A program made the position numbers and the translations under genes. This document shows, piece by piece, positions 1 to 7,104 of a DNA stretch of 64,000 nt. Numbering within the stretch: position 1 is the first letter of the stretch; each line of letters opens with the position of its first letter. Source of the stretch: Clostridia bacterium (GTDB lineage Bacteria; Bacillota; Clostridia; Oscillospirales; Acutalibacteraceae); contig JAKSQP010000012.1 of assembly GCA_024404025.1 (NCBI GenBank), positions 1-64,000 on the forward strand. Reading direction: 5' to 3'. The notes below the pieces were generated by a model, which did not search any database, was not told the origin of the DNA, and worked only from the letters and a program-made list of their open reading frames with translations.

Positions 1-2
1 GA

Positions 3-59
3 GATATTTTTTCGTATGACAAGAAAGAGGAAGCAGCAAGGCTTTGTGCCTTGCAATGA
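3..59 (+). other. possible 3' end of an unidentified reading frame
   Basis: Frame 3 is open from the window edge and ends at a TGA at 57-59. An ATG at 56-58 overlaps that stop (ATGA) and opens a frame of 36 codons that runs into the end of the convergent acetyltransferase gene. Both are too short to identify. A GCAAGGC/GCCTTGC hairpin lies at 36-54 without a following T-run. This may be the tail of a gene that begins outside the window or simply non-coding sequence. Confidence 0.2.
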
Positions 60-134
60 CGATGACGCTGTCAGGCGGAAAAAGAACCGTATTCAAGGTG
101 GGTTCGGATTTGTCATCGCTCGGTTATTTTCTGA

Positions 135-674
135 TCATTCCGAATCGCAGCTCCATCTGTTTCTGACATATCTTCCGGGATTGTTATAATTGATTACTTT
201 GGCATAGTTTCCGGCAGCAGTTGCATTATCGGGAATATCCTTAGTAACAATGCTTCCAGCACCGATTGTTACATTGCTTCCGATGGTTACATTTTCAACT
301 ACGCATACATTCGGACCTATATATGTGTTATTGCCGATTACCGCCGCATGGTTATGATTGGAGCCGATAGTTGTGAATTGAGACAGATTGACATTGTTCC
401 CGATAATTGCGGTAGGGTTGACGATAACCGGACCGCCATGACCGATATATAATCCGTAGCCCACCTTTGTTTCCTTCGGGATCTGAATACTTTGCTTGGT
501 TTTGCTTAATTTCCACATCATCATACCGATTATTTTTCGGATTCCGTTATCATTGCATAATCTGAAAGCGCATTGAAACCTGAATGTGTTGTTTTTTATT
601 AATGCTTTGATAAATGTTTTTGCATCGCAGCTGCCGTAATATCTGTATAAATCACTTTTTATATAATCGTTCAT
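135..674 (-). CDS. left-handed beta-helix (hexapeptide) acetyltransferase, serine acetyltransferase-like
   Basis: This is a 179-aa acyltransferase of the LbH/hexapeptide-repeat superfamily. The C-terminal two thirds carry imperfect [LIV]-G-x4 repeats (VGYGLYIGHGG, AIIGNNVNLSQ, AVIGNNTYIGP, VTIGSNVTIGAGSIV), as in serine O-acetyltransferase and the acetyltransferases of capsule or polysaccharide clusters. The likely donor is acetyl-CoA; the acceptor cannot be told. I chose the start at MNDYIKSDL because it has a purine-rich site (GAGCGGTG) upstream. The longer frame from 764 starts inside an inverted repeat with no ribosome site. The gene is divergent from the small XRE regulator, which may control it through the palindromes between them. 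A role in cysteine synthesis is possible, but no partner gene is visible. Confidence 0.75.
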   Translation of the reverse strand: MNDYIKSDLYRYYGSCDAKTFIKALIKNNTFRFQCAFRLCNDNGIRKIIGMMMWKLSKTKQSIQIPKETKVGYGLYIGHGGPVIVNPTAIIGNNVNLSQFTTIGSNHNHAAVIGNNTYIGPNVCVVENVTIGSNVTIGAGSIVTKDIPDNATAAGNYAKVINYNNPGRYVRNRWSCDSE

Positions 675-718
675 TTTGTTCACCGCTCTTATTTCGGAAT
701 AAAAATCCAAGATCATTC

Positions 719-760
719 TACTGCAAAATGCGGTATTAGTCAATACTGCATTTTGCAGTA
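719..760. promoter_or_regulatory. tandem dyad operator candidate in a divergent intergenic region
   Basis: Two 17-bp dyads of the form TACTGCA-N3-TGCAGTA sit at 719-735 (one mismatch, TGCGGTA) and 744-760 (perfect), 25 bp apart start to start. Together they form a 19-bp inverted repeat around a 4-nt loop. This arrangement is typical for a dimeric HTH protein. The adjacent XRE regulator is the obvious candidate ligand (inference). Confidence 0.6.
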
Positions 761-761
761 T

Positions 762-801
762 CATATAATAACATCAACAAACAAAAGGATGTTATTATAT
801 G
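762..801. promoter_or_regulatory. 14-bp perfect inverted repeat covering the XRE start codon
   Basis: CATATAATAACATC (762-775) is the exact reverse complement of 788-801, around a 12-nt A-rich loop. The right arm ends with the ATG of the XRE gene, and its AAAAGG ribosome site lies at the loop/arm junction. In RNA this hairpin would mask the start codon. In DNA it could be another operator half. It also contains TATAAT-like sequence on both strands. Confidence 0.55.
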
Positions 802-996
802 TTTAAAAGAATCAGAGATTTAAGAGAAGATCACGATTTAACTCAGAAGCAGGTTGCGAAAATGCTGAATTGTTCGCAGCAGGTTTACAGTAACTATGAA
901 TTAGGGCAAAGGGATATTCCGACCGATGTTCTGATTCGTCTTGCTTTGTTCTACGGAGTATCGACCGACTATATTCTTGATTTGAAAGACAAATAG
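799..996 (+). CDS. small Cro/CI-type XRE transcriptional regulator
   Basis: The 65-aa product is almost entirely one HTH_3 (Cro/C1) domain. Helices 2 and 3 are visible around TQKQVAKMLNCSQQVYSNYE, followed by the usual DIPTDVLIRLALFYGVSTDYIL segment. There is no sensor or membrane domain, so it is probably a dimeric DNA-binding repressor. The ATG is preceded by AAAAGG. It is divergent from the acetyltransferase, and the palindromes at 719-801 are likely its own control region (autoregulation inferred). Small stand-alone XRE proteins also occur in mobile elements and toxin-antitoxin loci, but no toxin gene is visible beside it. Confidence 0.85.
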   Translation: MFKRIRDLREDHDLTQKQVAKMLNCSQQVYSNYELGQRDIPTDVLIRLALFYGVSTDYILDLKDK

Positions 997-1010
997 TTTA
1001 AACTGATAAA

Positions 1011-1045
1011 GCCCCGGATATGATTTTTCAGTTCATATCCGGGGC
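1011..1045 (+). terminator. intrinsic terminator after the XRE gene
   Basis: A perfect 13-bp stem GCCCCGGATATGA / TCATATCCGGGGC with a 9-nt loop lies 15 nt after the XRE stop and is followed by a T-rich stretch. The rest of the gap to 1220 shows only an 11-nt direct repeat (GAAAGCGTAAA at 1162 and 1193) and no gene I can support. Confidence 0.85.
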
Positions 1046-1220
1046 AATTTGTTTCAATATGATCCATAAATATTTTATATGAGCGATGCGAATGATTCAT
1101 AATTTTTCATTTTATCTCTCCGTTCTTTTATTTGTTTCGGGTTATATATAAGATAATAATTGAAAGCGTAAAGATAAAACTTGTGTTATCGGGAAAGCGT
1201 AAAGGAAATGCGGATTCCTG

Positions 1221-2396
1221 TTATTCGTGCTTTTTGATCAAAAGCGAGATACATTCTATATGATTGGTTTGAGGAAACATATCATAGGGGCAGATGCGTT
1301 TCACCTGATAATTCTTTCTGATGAAATATTCAAGATCTCGTGCGAGAGTTTCGGGATTGCAGGATATATAAACAACCCTTTCGGGTGACATTTTTACAAC
1401 TGAATCAATGAATTTTTTTGTGCTTCCGGCACGGGGAGGATCCATAAAAACAACATCGGTTTTTTCTCCCTGCATTGCCAGCTCTTCCATAAAATCGCCT
1501 GCATCGGCGCAATAAAAATGTGCATTTTCCGCATTATTTGCCTTTGCGTTTGAAATTGCATCTTTGACTGCATCGGGGTTCAGCTCAACGCCGATAACAT
1601 TGCCTGCTGTTTTTGCGGCAACGAGTCCGATTGTGCCGATTCCGCAGTAAGCGTCTATAACAGAAGTGTTTTCGTTGAGTTGAGCAAGCTCCATGGCCTT
1701 GTTATAAAGCTTTTCGGTTTGAACGGGGTTGATCTGATAAAATGAACGGGATGAAATTCTGAATGTGCAGCCGCAGAGAGTGTCTTCAATATAGCCGCTG
1801 CCGAAAAGAATTTCTTCACGCTTGCCGAGAACAAGATTCGTTTTTCCGGGGTTGATATTGAAAATAACGGTTGTTATTTCGGGATGTTTTTTAAGAAGAG
1901 CATCGGTGAATTTGTTTTTCATCGGGAATCTCGGTTCTGCGCCGACGATCACGACCATGACCTCTCCGCTTGAAAAGCCTCTTTTGACAAGAACATGGCG
2001 GAGAAATCCGAAATTATGATCTTCATCATAGGTCTTTATTTTGAATTCGGGGAGCATTGAGCGGATGTCAACAATGATTTTGTCGGCTGTTTCGTCTTCG
2101 GTCATGCAGGAATCAACATTGACTATTCTGTGCGAGCCGGATTGATAAACTCCGGAAATAATTTTGCCGGATTTAGTTCTGCCGAACGCCGCCTGAACCT
2201 TGTTGCGATAATGATACGGCGAATCCATTCCGACTATTTTGCTCACTTTGCCGAACTTTTTGAGCAGAATTTCGCTTCTTGCCTGCTTCCATCTGAGCTG
2301 ACGCTCATAGGTCATATTCTGGAGCTGACAGCCTCCGCATTTTGAGGCGAGAGGGCAGGCATCGGGATTTGATTTGAGTGTTGATTTCTGTGACAT
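1221..2396 (-). CDS. rlmD: 23S rRNA (uracil-5-)-methyltransferase, RlmD/RlmCD type
   Basis: This 391-aa SAM-dependent RNA methyltransferase belongs to the TrmA/RumA family, which makes 5-methyluridine in 23S rRNA. An N-terminal 4Fe-4S cluster signature is visible (Cys14, Cys20, Cys23, with a fourth Cys near residue 98 in VDSCMTE). The SAM-binding motif VIDAYCGIGTIG lies near residue 245, DPPRAG near 315, and the catalytic cysteine motif SCNPETLARD near 345. It is shorter than the ~450-aa family norm because it has no N-terminal TRAM domain, which is common in clostridial copies. The start ATG has a clear GGAGG site. Whether it acts at U747, U1939 or both cannot be read from sequence, so the symbol is provisional. 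Confidence 0.9.
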   Translation of the reverse strand: MSQKSTLKSNPDACPLASKCGGCQLQNMTYERQLRWKQARSEILLKKFGKVSKIVGMDSPYHYRNKVQAAFGRTKSGKIISGVYQSGSHRIVNVDSCMTEDETADKIIVDIRSMLPEFKIKTYDEDHNFGFLRHVLVKRGFSSGEVMVVIVGAEPRFPMKNKFTDALLKKHPEITTVIFNINPGKTNLVLGKREEILFGSGYIEDTLCGCTFRISSRSFYQINPVQTEKLYNKAMELAQLNENTSVIDAYCGIGTIGLVAAKTAGNVIGVELNPDAVKDAISNAKANNAENAHFYCADAGDFMEELAMQGEKTDVVFMDPPRAGSTKKFIDSVVKMSPERVVYISCNPETLARDLEYFIRKNYQVKRICPYDMFPQTNHIECISLLIKKHE

Positions 2397-2458
2397 TGAT
2401 TTGCCTCCGAATCAAGAATTGCCGCATTTAGCGCAAATCGAAAAACATAAAATGATTA

Positions 2459-2510
2459 AAGAAGAATTTTGAGGTTTTATCAAACAAGATTCAGCCTGAA
2501 AATTCTTCTT
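2459..2510 (-). terminator. hairpin downstream of pyrR-uraA
   Basis: Twelve-base-pair arms AAGAAGAATTTT / AAAATTCTTCTT surround a 28-nt loop. On the minus strand the hairpin follows the uraA stop and the repeat at 2534-2612, and a weak T-rich run follows. It is a probable terminator, though the long loop is unusual. Confidence 0.45.
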
Positions 2511-2533
2511 ATAAACTATATTAATCGCATTAT

Positions 2534-2612
2534 TATGTTTTTAAGCACTTTTTGCCCTTTCGGAGTATCCCGATACGCCTTCGGGGCAAAAAGCACTTTC
2601 TGCATCTAAATG
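2534..2612 (-). repeat. dispersed ~80-bp hairpin repeat, copy A
   Basis: On the minus strand this reads CATTTAGATGCAGAAAG, then a 15-bp stem (AAGTGCTTTTTGCCC with GGGCAAAAAGTGCTT, two G-U pairs), ending AAAAACATA. A second copy in the opposite orientation lies at 4800-4880. The flanking motif CATTYAGATGCAGAAAG differs at only one of 17 positions, and both copies keep the stem and the AAACATA end. It is intergenic, just after uraA. It could be a MITE/REP-like element or a structured RNA. Confidence 0.65.
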
Positions 2613-2640
2613 CAACGATTCTGTTGAATTACATAAATGA

Positions 2641-4002
2641 TTATGCTTTTTTCTTTGAAAGAACGATGTTGGTGATGATGCCGAGAATGAGGGCTGTTGC
2701 AATAGCAGTAAGAGTTACTGATGTTGATTCTGTGCCGATCTGAAGGCTCATGCCGCCGATACCGGTGATAAGAACAACGGCAACAACAAAGAGATTCTTG
2801 TTTTCATCAAGGTTGACCTTCTGGATCATCTTAAGACCCGAAACAGCGATGAAGCCGTAAAGAGTGATGCAGACGCCGCCCATAACGAATCCGGGGATAG
2901 TTGAAAGGAATGTTACGAAGGGAGCGCAGAAGGAAGCAACGATTGCCATGATGGCAGTTGCAAGAATGGTGATGACCGAAGCGTTGCCGGTGATGGCTAC
3001 GCAGCCGATTGATTCGCCGTATGTTGTGTTGGGGCAGCCGCCGAAGAACGAACCAACCATTGAGCCGATGCCGTCGCCGAGAAGAGTTCTGTGGAGACCG
3101 GGATTCTCAAGAAGTTCTTCGCCGATGATTGATGAAAGGTTCTTATGGTCTGCGATATGCTCTGCAAAAACAACGAATGCAACGGGGATATATGCAACTG
3201 CGATAGTGCCGATATAAGCAGGAGTAAGATTGCTGAATCCGCCGTTAAATGCTTTGAGGAATGTGAAATCGGGAACCCAGCTCATATTCTGGAATGCTGA
3301 CCAGTCAACAACTACGAGGTTTTCGTTGCCCGTGCCGTTTCCAATAAGAGTGAAGACTGTTGCAACTGCATAGCCTGCAAGGATACCGATAACAAAGGGG
3401 ATAAGCTTAGCCATTTTCTTGCCGAAAACGGAGCAAATCATAATGGTGAAGAGAGTAATGAGAGCGCAGGCAAGGCCGATCCAGCCCTTAACGCCCATAA
3501 GGTGACCTTCTTTTGCAAACTTGAGAGCATCGCCTACTGCGTTGCCTGCAAGTGAAAGACCGATGATTGCAACTGTGGGTCCGATAACAACTGCGGGCAT
3601 AAGCTTGTTGAGCCATTTAACGCCTGCAACCTTAACGCAGATAGCAAGAACAACATAAACAAGGCCTGCGAAAACAGCGCCGAGGATGAGCCCTGCATAA
3701 CCTGTTGCAGCTGTAACGGCGCCGGTGAAAGCAACTGTCATTGAGCCGAGGAATGCAAAGGACGAGCCGAGGAAAACGGGGCTCTTGAATTTTGTGAAGA
3801 GAAGATAAACGATTGTGCCTACGCCTGCTCCGAAGAGAGCTGCGCTCTGGCTCATTGCGTCTGCGCCTTCAAGGCCTGCGTTTCCGTTGATGATAACGGG
3901 AACAACGATTGTTGCCGCAAGGATTGCAAGGAGCTGTTGGAATGCGAAGATGATAAGCTGCGGGAACTTGGGCTTGTCTTTTACGCCAAAAGCAAGTTTC
4001 AT
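2641..4002 (-). CDS. uraA: uracil permease (NCS2/NAT family)
   Basis: This 453-aa polytopic membrane protein of the nucleobase-cation symporter-2 family has about 12-14 hydrophobic segments and most likely takes up uracil with protons. The family signature is visible as CPNTTYGESIGCVAITG around residue 320, matching the TTYGENIG motif of UraA. I take the ATG at 4002 because a GGAGG site precedes it by 8 nt; the upstream ATG in the same frame overlaps that site. It is the second gene of an operon with pyrR (38-nt gap), so it is likely controlled by the leader attenuator upstream of pyrR. That context favours uracil over xanthine as substrate. Confidence 0.9.
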   Translation of the reverse strand: MKLAFGVKDKPKFPQLIIFAFQQLLAILAATIVVPVIINGNAGLEGADAMSQSAALFGAGVGTIVYLLFTKFKSPVFLGSSFAFLGSMTVAFTGAVTAATGYAGLILGAVFAGLVYVVLAICVKVAGVKWLNKLMPAVVIGPTVAIIGLSLAGNAVGDALKFAKEGHLMGVKGWIGLACALITLFTIMICSVFGKKMAKLIPFVIGILAGYAVATVFTLIGNGTGNENLVVVDWSAFQNMSWVPDFTFLKAFNGGFSNLTPAYIGTIAVAYIPVAFVVFAEHIADHKNLSSIIGEELLENPGLHRTLLGDGIGSMVGSFFGGCPNTTYGESIGCVAITGNASVITILATAIMAIVASFCAPFVTFLSTIPGFVMGGVCITLYGFIAVSGLKMIQKVNLDENKNLFVVAVVLITGIGGMSLQIGTESTSVTLTAIATALILGIITNIVLSKKKA

Positions 4003-4040
4003 AAAAAATACCTCCATATTTTCAACGCCTGAGCGTTAAT

Positions 4041-4574
4041 TTACTTCTGCCAGATAGATACGCTGACTTCATTATCAAACGGGGGAGTTTTGACCACTAT
4101 GACCTCGCTTCTTGAAGTCGGAACATTTTTGCCGACATAATCGGCAACAATGGGTAATTCTCTGTGACCTCTGTCAACAAGAGCGGCGAACTGGATCTTT
4201 GCCGGTCTGCCGAGCTTGATAAGCGCCTCCATAGCGGCACGGGCGGTTCTGCCGGTATAAAGAACATCGTCAACCATAACAACTGTTTTGCCTGCGATGC
4301 TGAAATCAATTTCGGTTGCGTTGACCTCCGGCTGGATTGCGGATTCCGAAAGGTCATCCCTGTAAAGAGTAATATCAAGATAGCCGATTTTTGTTTCGAT
4401 TCCGAGGGAAGAAACCTTTTTTGCGAGAATATCCGCAAGGGGAGCGCCTCTTCGCATAATTCCGACTATGCAGATTTCATCGCAATCGCTGTTCCGCTCA
4501 ACGATCTCGTGAGAAATTCGTGCAAGAGCACGGTTGACTGCGGCGCTGTCCATCAGATATGATTTGAATTCCAT
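4041..4574 (-). CDS. pyrR: PyrR bifunctional pyrimidine regulator / uracil phosphoribosyltransferase
   Basis: This 177-aa type I phosphoribosyltransferase has the PRPP-binding motif VVMVDDVLYTGRTARAA near residue 95 and the PyrR features RRGAPLA near 42 and LVDRGHRELPI near 132. PyrR binds UMP and pyrimidine mRNA leaders to promote termination, and many homologues also convert uracil plus PRPP to UMP. The start is the ATG at 4574, preceded by AGGTGGTGAG; the longer open frame reads through the leader terminator and is not used. The gene leads the pyrR-uraA operon. A promoter at 4707-4735 and an intrinsic terminator in the leader suggest autoregulated attenuation. Confidence 0.92.
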   Translation of the reverse strand: MEFKSYLMDSAAVNRALARISHEIVERNSDCDEICIVGIMRRGAPLADILAKKVSSLGIETKIGYLDITLYRDDLSESAIQPEVNATEIDFSIAGKTVVMVDDVLYTGRTARAAMEALIKLGRPAKIQFAALVDRGHRELPIVADYVGKNVPTSRSEVIVVKTPPFDNEVSVSIWQK

Positions 4575-4586
4575 GCTCTCACCACC

Positions 4587-4616
4587 TAAAAAAATCGACC
4601 TTGCCGAGGCAAGATC
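4587..4616 (-). terminator. leader terminator (attenuator) upstream of pyrR
   Basis: On the minus strand GATCTTGCC-TC-GGCAAGGTC folds into a GC-rich stem and is followed by CGATTTTTTT, 12 nt before the pyrR start. It lies inside the transcribed leader, between the promoter at 4707-4735 and the gene. Upstream CAAGAT segments (4655-4660 region) could pair with the left arm as an antiterminator. I could not find the classical PyrR binding-loop consensus. Confidence 0.7.
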
Positions 4617-4706
4617 GCATAAAATAAGGGCAGATTTAACGCCCGGAATTATCACACAAATCTTGTCGGCATCTCCGTACCGAATTTAAAGAATTTATCT
4701 TGTGTT

Positions 4707-4735
4707 ATTATACCACCGAGAAGAAATTTTGTAAA
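4707..4735 (-). promoter_or_regulatory. sigma-A promoter of pyrR-uraA
   Basis: On the minus strand TTTACA (4730-4735), a 17-nt spacer and TATAAT (4707-4712), with an extended TG-like context, predict a start near 4700. This gives a leader of about 125 nt holding the attenuator. Confidence 0.8.
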
Positions 4736-4799
4736 GTAAAAAAATCATAAAATTGCAGAAATTTGTTGAATTTTTTGCGGCAGAAAAAAGGGGCTGTCT

Positions 4800-4880
4800 C
4801 ATTCAGATGCAGAAAGCGTTTTCTTCGGCCCGAAGCTGTATGCGATATTGCGAGAGGGCGAAAAAACGTTTAGAAACATA
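4800..4880 (+). repeat. dispersed ~80-bp hairpin repeat, copy B
   Basis: This second copy of the element at 2534-2612, on the plus strand, begins CATTCAGATGCAGAAAG and ends GAAACATA, with a central stem around GGCCC / GGGC. It is preceded by GGGGCTGTCTCA (4789-4800), which is not present at copy A. It fills much of the 417-base gene-free stretch 4575-4991, which otherwise holds the pyrR leader, its promoter and the terminator at 4887-4935. Confidence 0.65.
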
Positions 4881-4886
4881 TAAAAT

Positions 4887-4935
4887 AAAAGGATTTTAAG
4901 ACTTATACGGTTTAAACCGGCCTTAAAATCCTTTT
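4887..4935 (-). terminator. intrinsic terminator after the phosphoglucomutase operon
   Basis: Fourteen-base-pair arms AAAAGGATTTTAAG / CTTAAAATCCTTTT enclose a smaller palindrome CGGTTTAAACCG. T-rich flanks occur on both sides. It lies 57 nt past the stop of the small membrane protein gene. Confidence 0.75.
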
Positions 4936-4991
4936 TTCTTTATATTGTTTTGATTTTCGGTCTGCGCTGAATGCGACACCTTGCGGTTTGA

Positions 4992-5231
4992 TTATTCATC
5001 TTTCTTCTTGATTTTCGGAAGAATGATGCAGATTGCCATAAGAATAAGAGCGGCGATGATCGCAACAAAAACAAGAACATTGTTTCTGCTGCCTGTGTCA
5101 GGTGACGGAGCTGCCATAAGAAGAACATCTTCGGCTGCGAGAGCGCTGATGCCGACTGCAACAACGCCGATAATGAGAATAACTACGAGGAAAATTGCCA
5201 TTCCTCTGACAAAAACATTTCTTTTATTCAT
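4992..5231 (-). CDS. small membrane protein with SPDTG sorting-like signal
   Basis: This 79-aa protein has an N-terminal hydrophobic segment (about residues 10-32, ending ALAAE, a plausible signal peptide), a short extracellular linker with SPDTGSRNN near residue 43, a second hydrophobic segment (about 50-70), and a KIKKKDE tail. The order PxTG, hydrophobic stretch, positive tail is that of sortase substrates. Clostridioides difficile SrtB is known to use [S/N/P]PxTG motifs. After cleavage the mature part would be only about 15 residues, which is odd. It starts directly after the phosphoglucomutase stop, with the site TAAGGT inside that gene's end, so the two are co-transcribed. The function is unknown; it may instead be a simple two-TM protein. 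Confidence 0.7.
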   Translation of the reverse strand: MNKRNVFVRGMAIFLVVILIIGVVAVGISALAAEDVLLMAAPSPDTGSRNNVLVFVAIIAALILMAICIILPKIKKKDE

Positions 5232-5232
5232 A

Positions 5233-6954
5233 TCAGTTTACCTTAAGAAGCAATTTCATTGATTCGCCGATCGCATCGGCAATTTTTTCCGCATCTGCGG
5301 AATTTTTTCCGCATCCTGTAATATAAACCTTGATTTTAGGCTCCGTGCCCGAAGGTCTGACTATTGCAAAATTGCCGCCGGGCAGGCCGTAAGCAAGCAC
5401 ATTTGAGCTCGGGAAGGGAAGAGCCGAAGAGGCAAGAGTTTCCGTGTCCGTTTCAGTTCCCGCCTTGAAATCCTGAACCTTAAGCACTTTCATTCCGGCA
5501 AGCTCCGAGGGGGGATTGTCCCTTGTTGTGTCCATAATTTCTTTCATTTTGACCATTCCGCTTGCACCCTCGAAAACGAAGTTATAGAGCTTGTTGCGGT
5601 AATAGCCGAATTCTTTATAAATATCTTCAAGAGCATCAACAAGCGTTTTGCCCTTTTCTTTGAAATATGCAGCCATTTCGCAGATCATAAGCGAAGCGGC
5701 AACGCCGTCCTTATCTTTAGCGTGAGTGCCGATAAGATAGCCGTAGCTTTCTTCAAATCCCATGATGAAATCGGAATCTCTGCCCTCTTTTTCAAGGCCG
5801 GCAATGAATTCGCCGACATATTTGAAGCCGGTGAGCACATCGTGGCATTCGCAGCCGTATTTGGCGGCAACCTTGTCAACAAGGCGGGTCGAAACAAAGG
5901 ATTTTGTCATAACGGGCTTTTCGGGAAGAATTCCTTTTTCTTTCTTTGCACGAAGAAGATAATCGGTCAGAAGAACGCCGACATCGTTGCCGTTGAGAAG
6001 AACATATTCGTCTTTGTTGAGAACGGCAATGCCGACTCTGTCGCAGTCCGGGTCTGTTGCGAGCATAAGGTCAGCTTTGAAGTTTTCTGTCATTTTAAGA
6101 CCGCACTCAAAAACCTGCTTGATTTCGGGGTTGGGATAGGGGCAGGTCGGGAAGCTGCCATCCGGCATTTCCTGTTCCTTGACCATTTTTATATTTTTGA
6201 AGCCGGCACGCTCAAGAACGGTTGTAACGGGAACTCTGCCGGTGCCGTTGAGCGGAGTATAAATAACCTTAAGGTCGGTGTTCTTTATAAGCTCGGGGTT
6301 GATCGGCCTTGCCATAACATGAGCATAGAATTCTTCAACAATATCATTGCCGATGAATTCAATAAGACCTTTTTCAACACCCTCGTCAAAGGAAATGCGT
6401 TTGATCCCGTCAAACATATCAACTTTGCGGATGCATTCATAAACTGCGTCTGCGGCTTCTTCGGTCATCTGATAGCCTGCCGGGTCATAGCATTTGTAGC
6501 CGTTATATTTTGAGGGATTATGGCTTGCGGTGATAACGATACCGCTTTGGCATTTCAGGCGCATGACCGCAAATGAAACGAACGGAGTGGGCATAAGCTG
6601 CGGATAAATATATGCTTTGATTCCGTTTGCGGCAAGAACCTCTGCACATTCTTTTGAAAAAATATCTGATTTGATTCTTGAGTCATATCCTATCGCAACG
6701 CTTGCGGAAGCATATTTTCCGTTGAGATAATCAGCGAGGCCCTGGGTTGCCTGGCAGACGGTGTAGGTGTTCATTCTGTTTGTGCCTGCGCCGAGCACAC
6801 CACGAAGACCTGCGGTGCCGAATTCGAGATTGGTATAGAAACGGTCAAGGATTTCATCATCGCTGCCCTTAACGGCGAGAAGTTCATCCTGAATTTCCTT
6901 GTTGTCTTTTGTTTTTTCAAGCCAAAGCTCATAGAGGCTTTTTATATTGTTCAT
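5233..6954 (-). CDS. pgcA: phosphoglucomutase / phosphomannomutase (alpha-D-phosphohexomutase)
   Basis: This 573-aa cytosolic enzyme interconverts glucose-6-phosphate and glucose-1-phosphate (or mannose equivalents). All four superfamily motifs are visible: the phosphoserine loop GIVITASHNPSKYNGYK near residue 145, the metal loop TDPDCDRVG near 300, the sugar loop GFEESYGYL near 400, and the phosphate-binding RPSGTEPKIK near 545. The length fits the long PgcA/PGM2-type branch. The ATG at 6954 is preceded by AGAGGA with 6-nt spacing, whereas the upstream in-frame ATG lies before that site. Its product feeds UDP-glucose synthesis, which would serve the GalE encoded at 36.6 kb. It leads a two-gene operon with the small SPDTG protein. 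Confidence 0.92.
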   Translation of the reverse strand: MNNIKSLYELWLEKTKDNKEIQDELLAVKGSDDEILDRFYTNLEFGTAGLRGVLGAGTNRMNTYTVCQATQGLADYLNGKYASASVAIGYDSRIKSDIFSKECAEVLAANGIKAYIYPQLMPTPFVSFAVMRLKCQSGIVITASHNPSKYNGYKCYDPAGYQMTEEAADAVYECIRKVDMFDGIKRISFDEGVEKGLIEFIGNDIVEEFYAHVMARPINPELIKNTDLKVIYTPLNGTGRVPVTTVLERAGFKNIKMVKEQEMPDGSFPTCPYPNPEIKQVFECGLKMTENFKADLMLATDPDCDRVGIAVLNKDEYVLLNGNDVGVLLTDYLLRAKKEKGILPEKPVMTKSFVSTRLVDKVAAKYGCECHDVLTGFKYVGEFIAGLEKEGRDSDFIMGFEESYGYLIGTHAKDKDGVAASLMICEMAAYFKEKGKTLVDALEDIYKEFGYYRNKLYNFVFEGASGMVKMKEIMDTTRDNPPSELAGMKVLKVQDFKAGTETDTETLASSALPFPSSNVLAYGLPGGNFAIVRPSGTEPKIKVYITGCGKNSADAEKIADAIGESMKLLLKVN

Positions 6955-7058
6955 AACAATTCCTCTTTTCATTTTTATTGAATTATTTTATATCTTTTTA
7001 TTATCTTTGTCAATAATTGCAGTTATATTAGCCTTATTTTTTTAAAGCAAAAGAGCAG

Positions 7059-7087
7059 TTGACGGTGCGTAAATGCTTTGATATAAT
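7059..7087 (+). promoter_or_regulatory. sigma-A promoter
   Basis: TTGACG (7059-7064), a 17-nt spacer and TATAAT (7082-7087) are close to consensus, 18 nt upstream of the next gene. The 5' untranslated leader would therefore be short. Confidence 0.85.
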
Positions 7088-7104
7088 ATCAGAAAAGGGG
7101 ATGA

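Noticed and set aside
1079..1114. An 11-codon minus-strand frame (starting MKNYESF) with a GGAGAG site in the gap after rlmD.
   Set aside because: It is too short to separate from chance, and nothing downstream suggests a leader peptide.
5722..6513. A 263-codon open frame on the plus strand opposite phosphoglucomutase.
   Set aside because: It is fully antisense to a strongly supported gene, has no ribosome site and no recognisable domain. The same applies to the long frames opposite FucK, PFOR, the ABC exporters and SecA.
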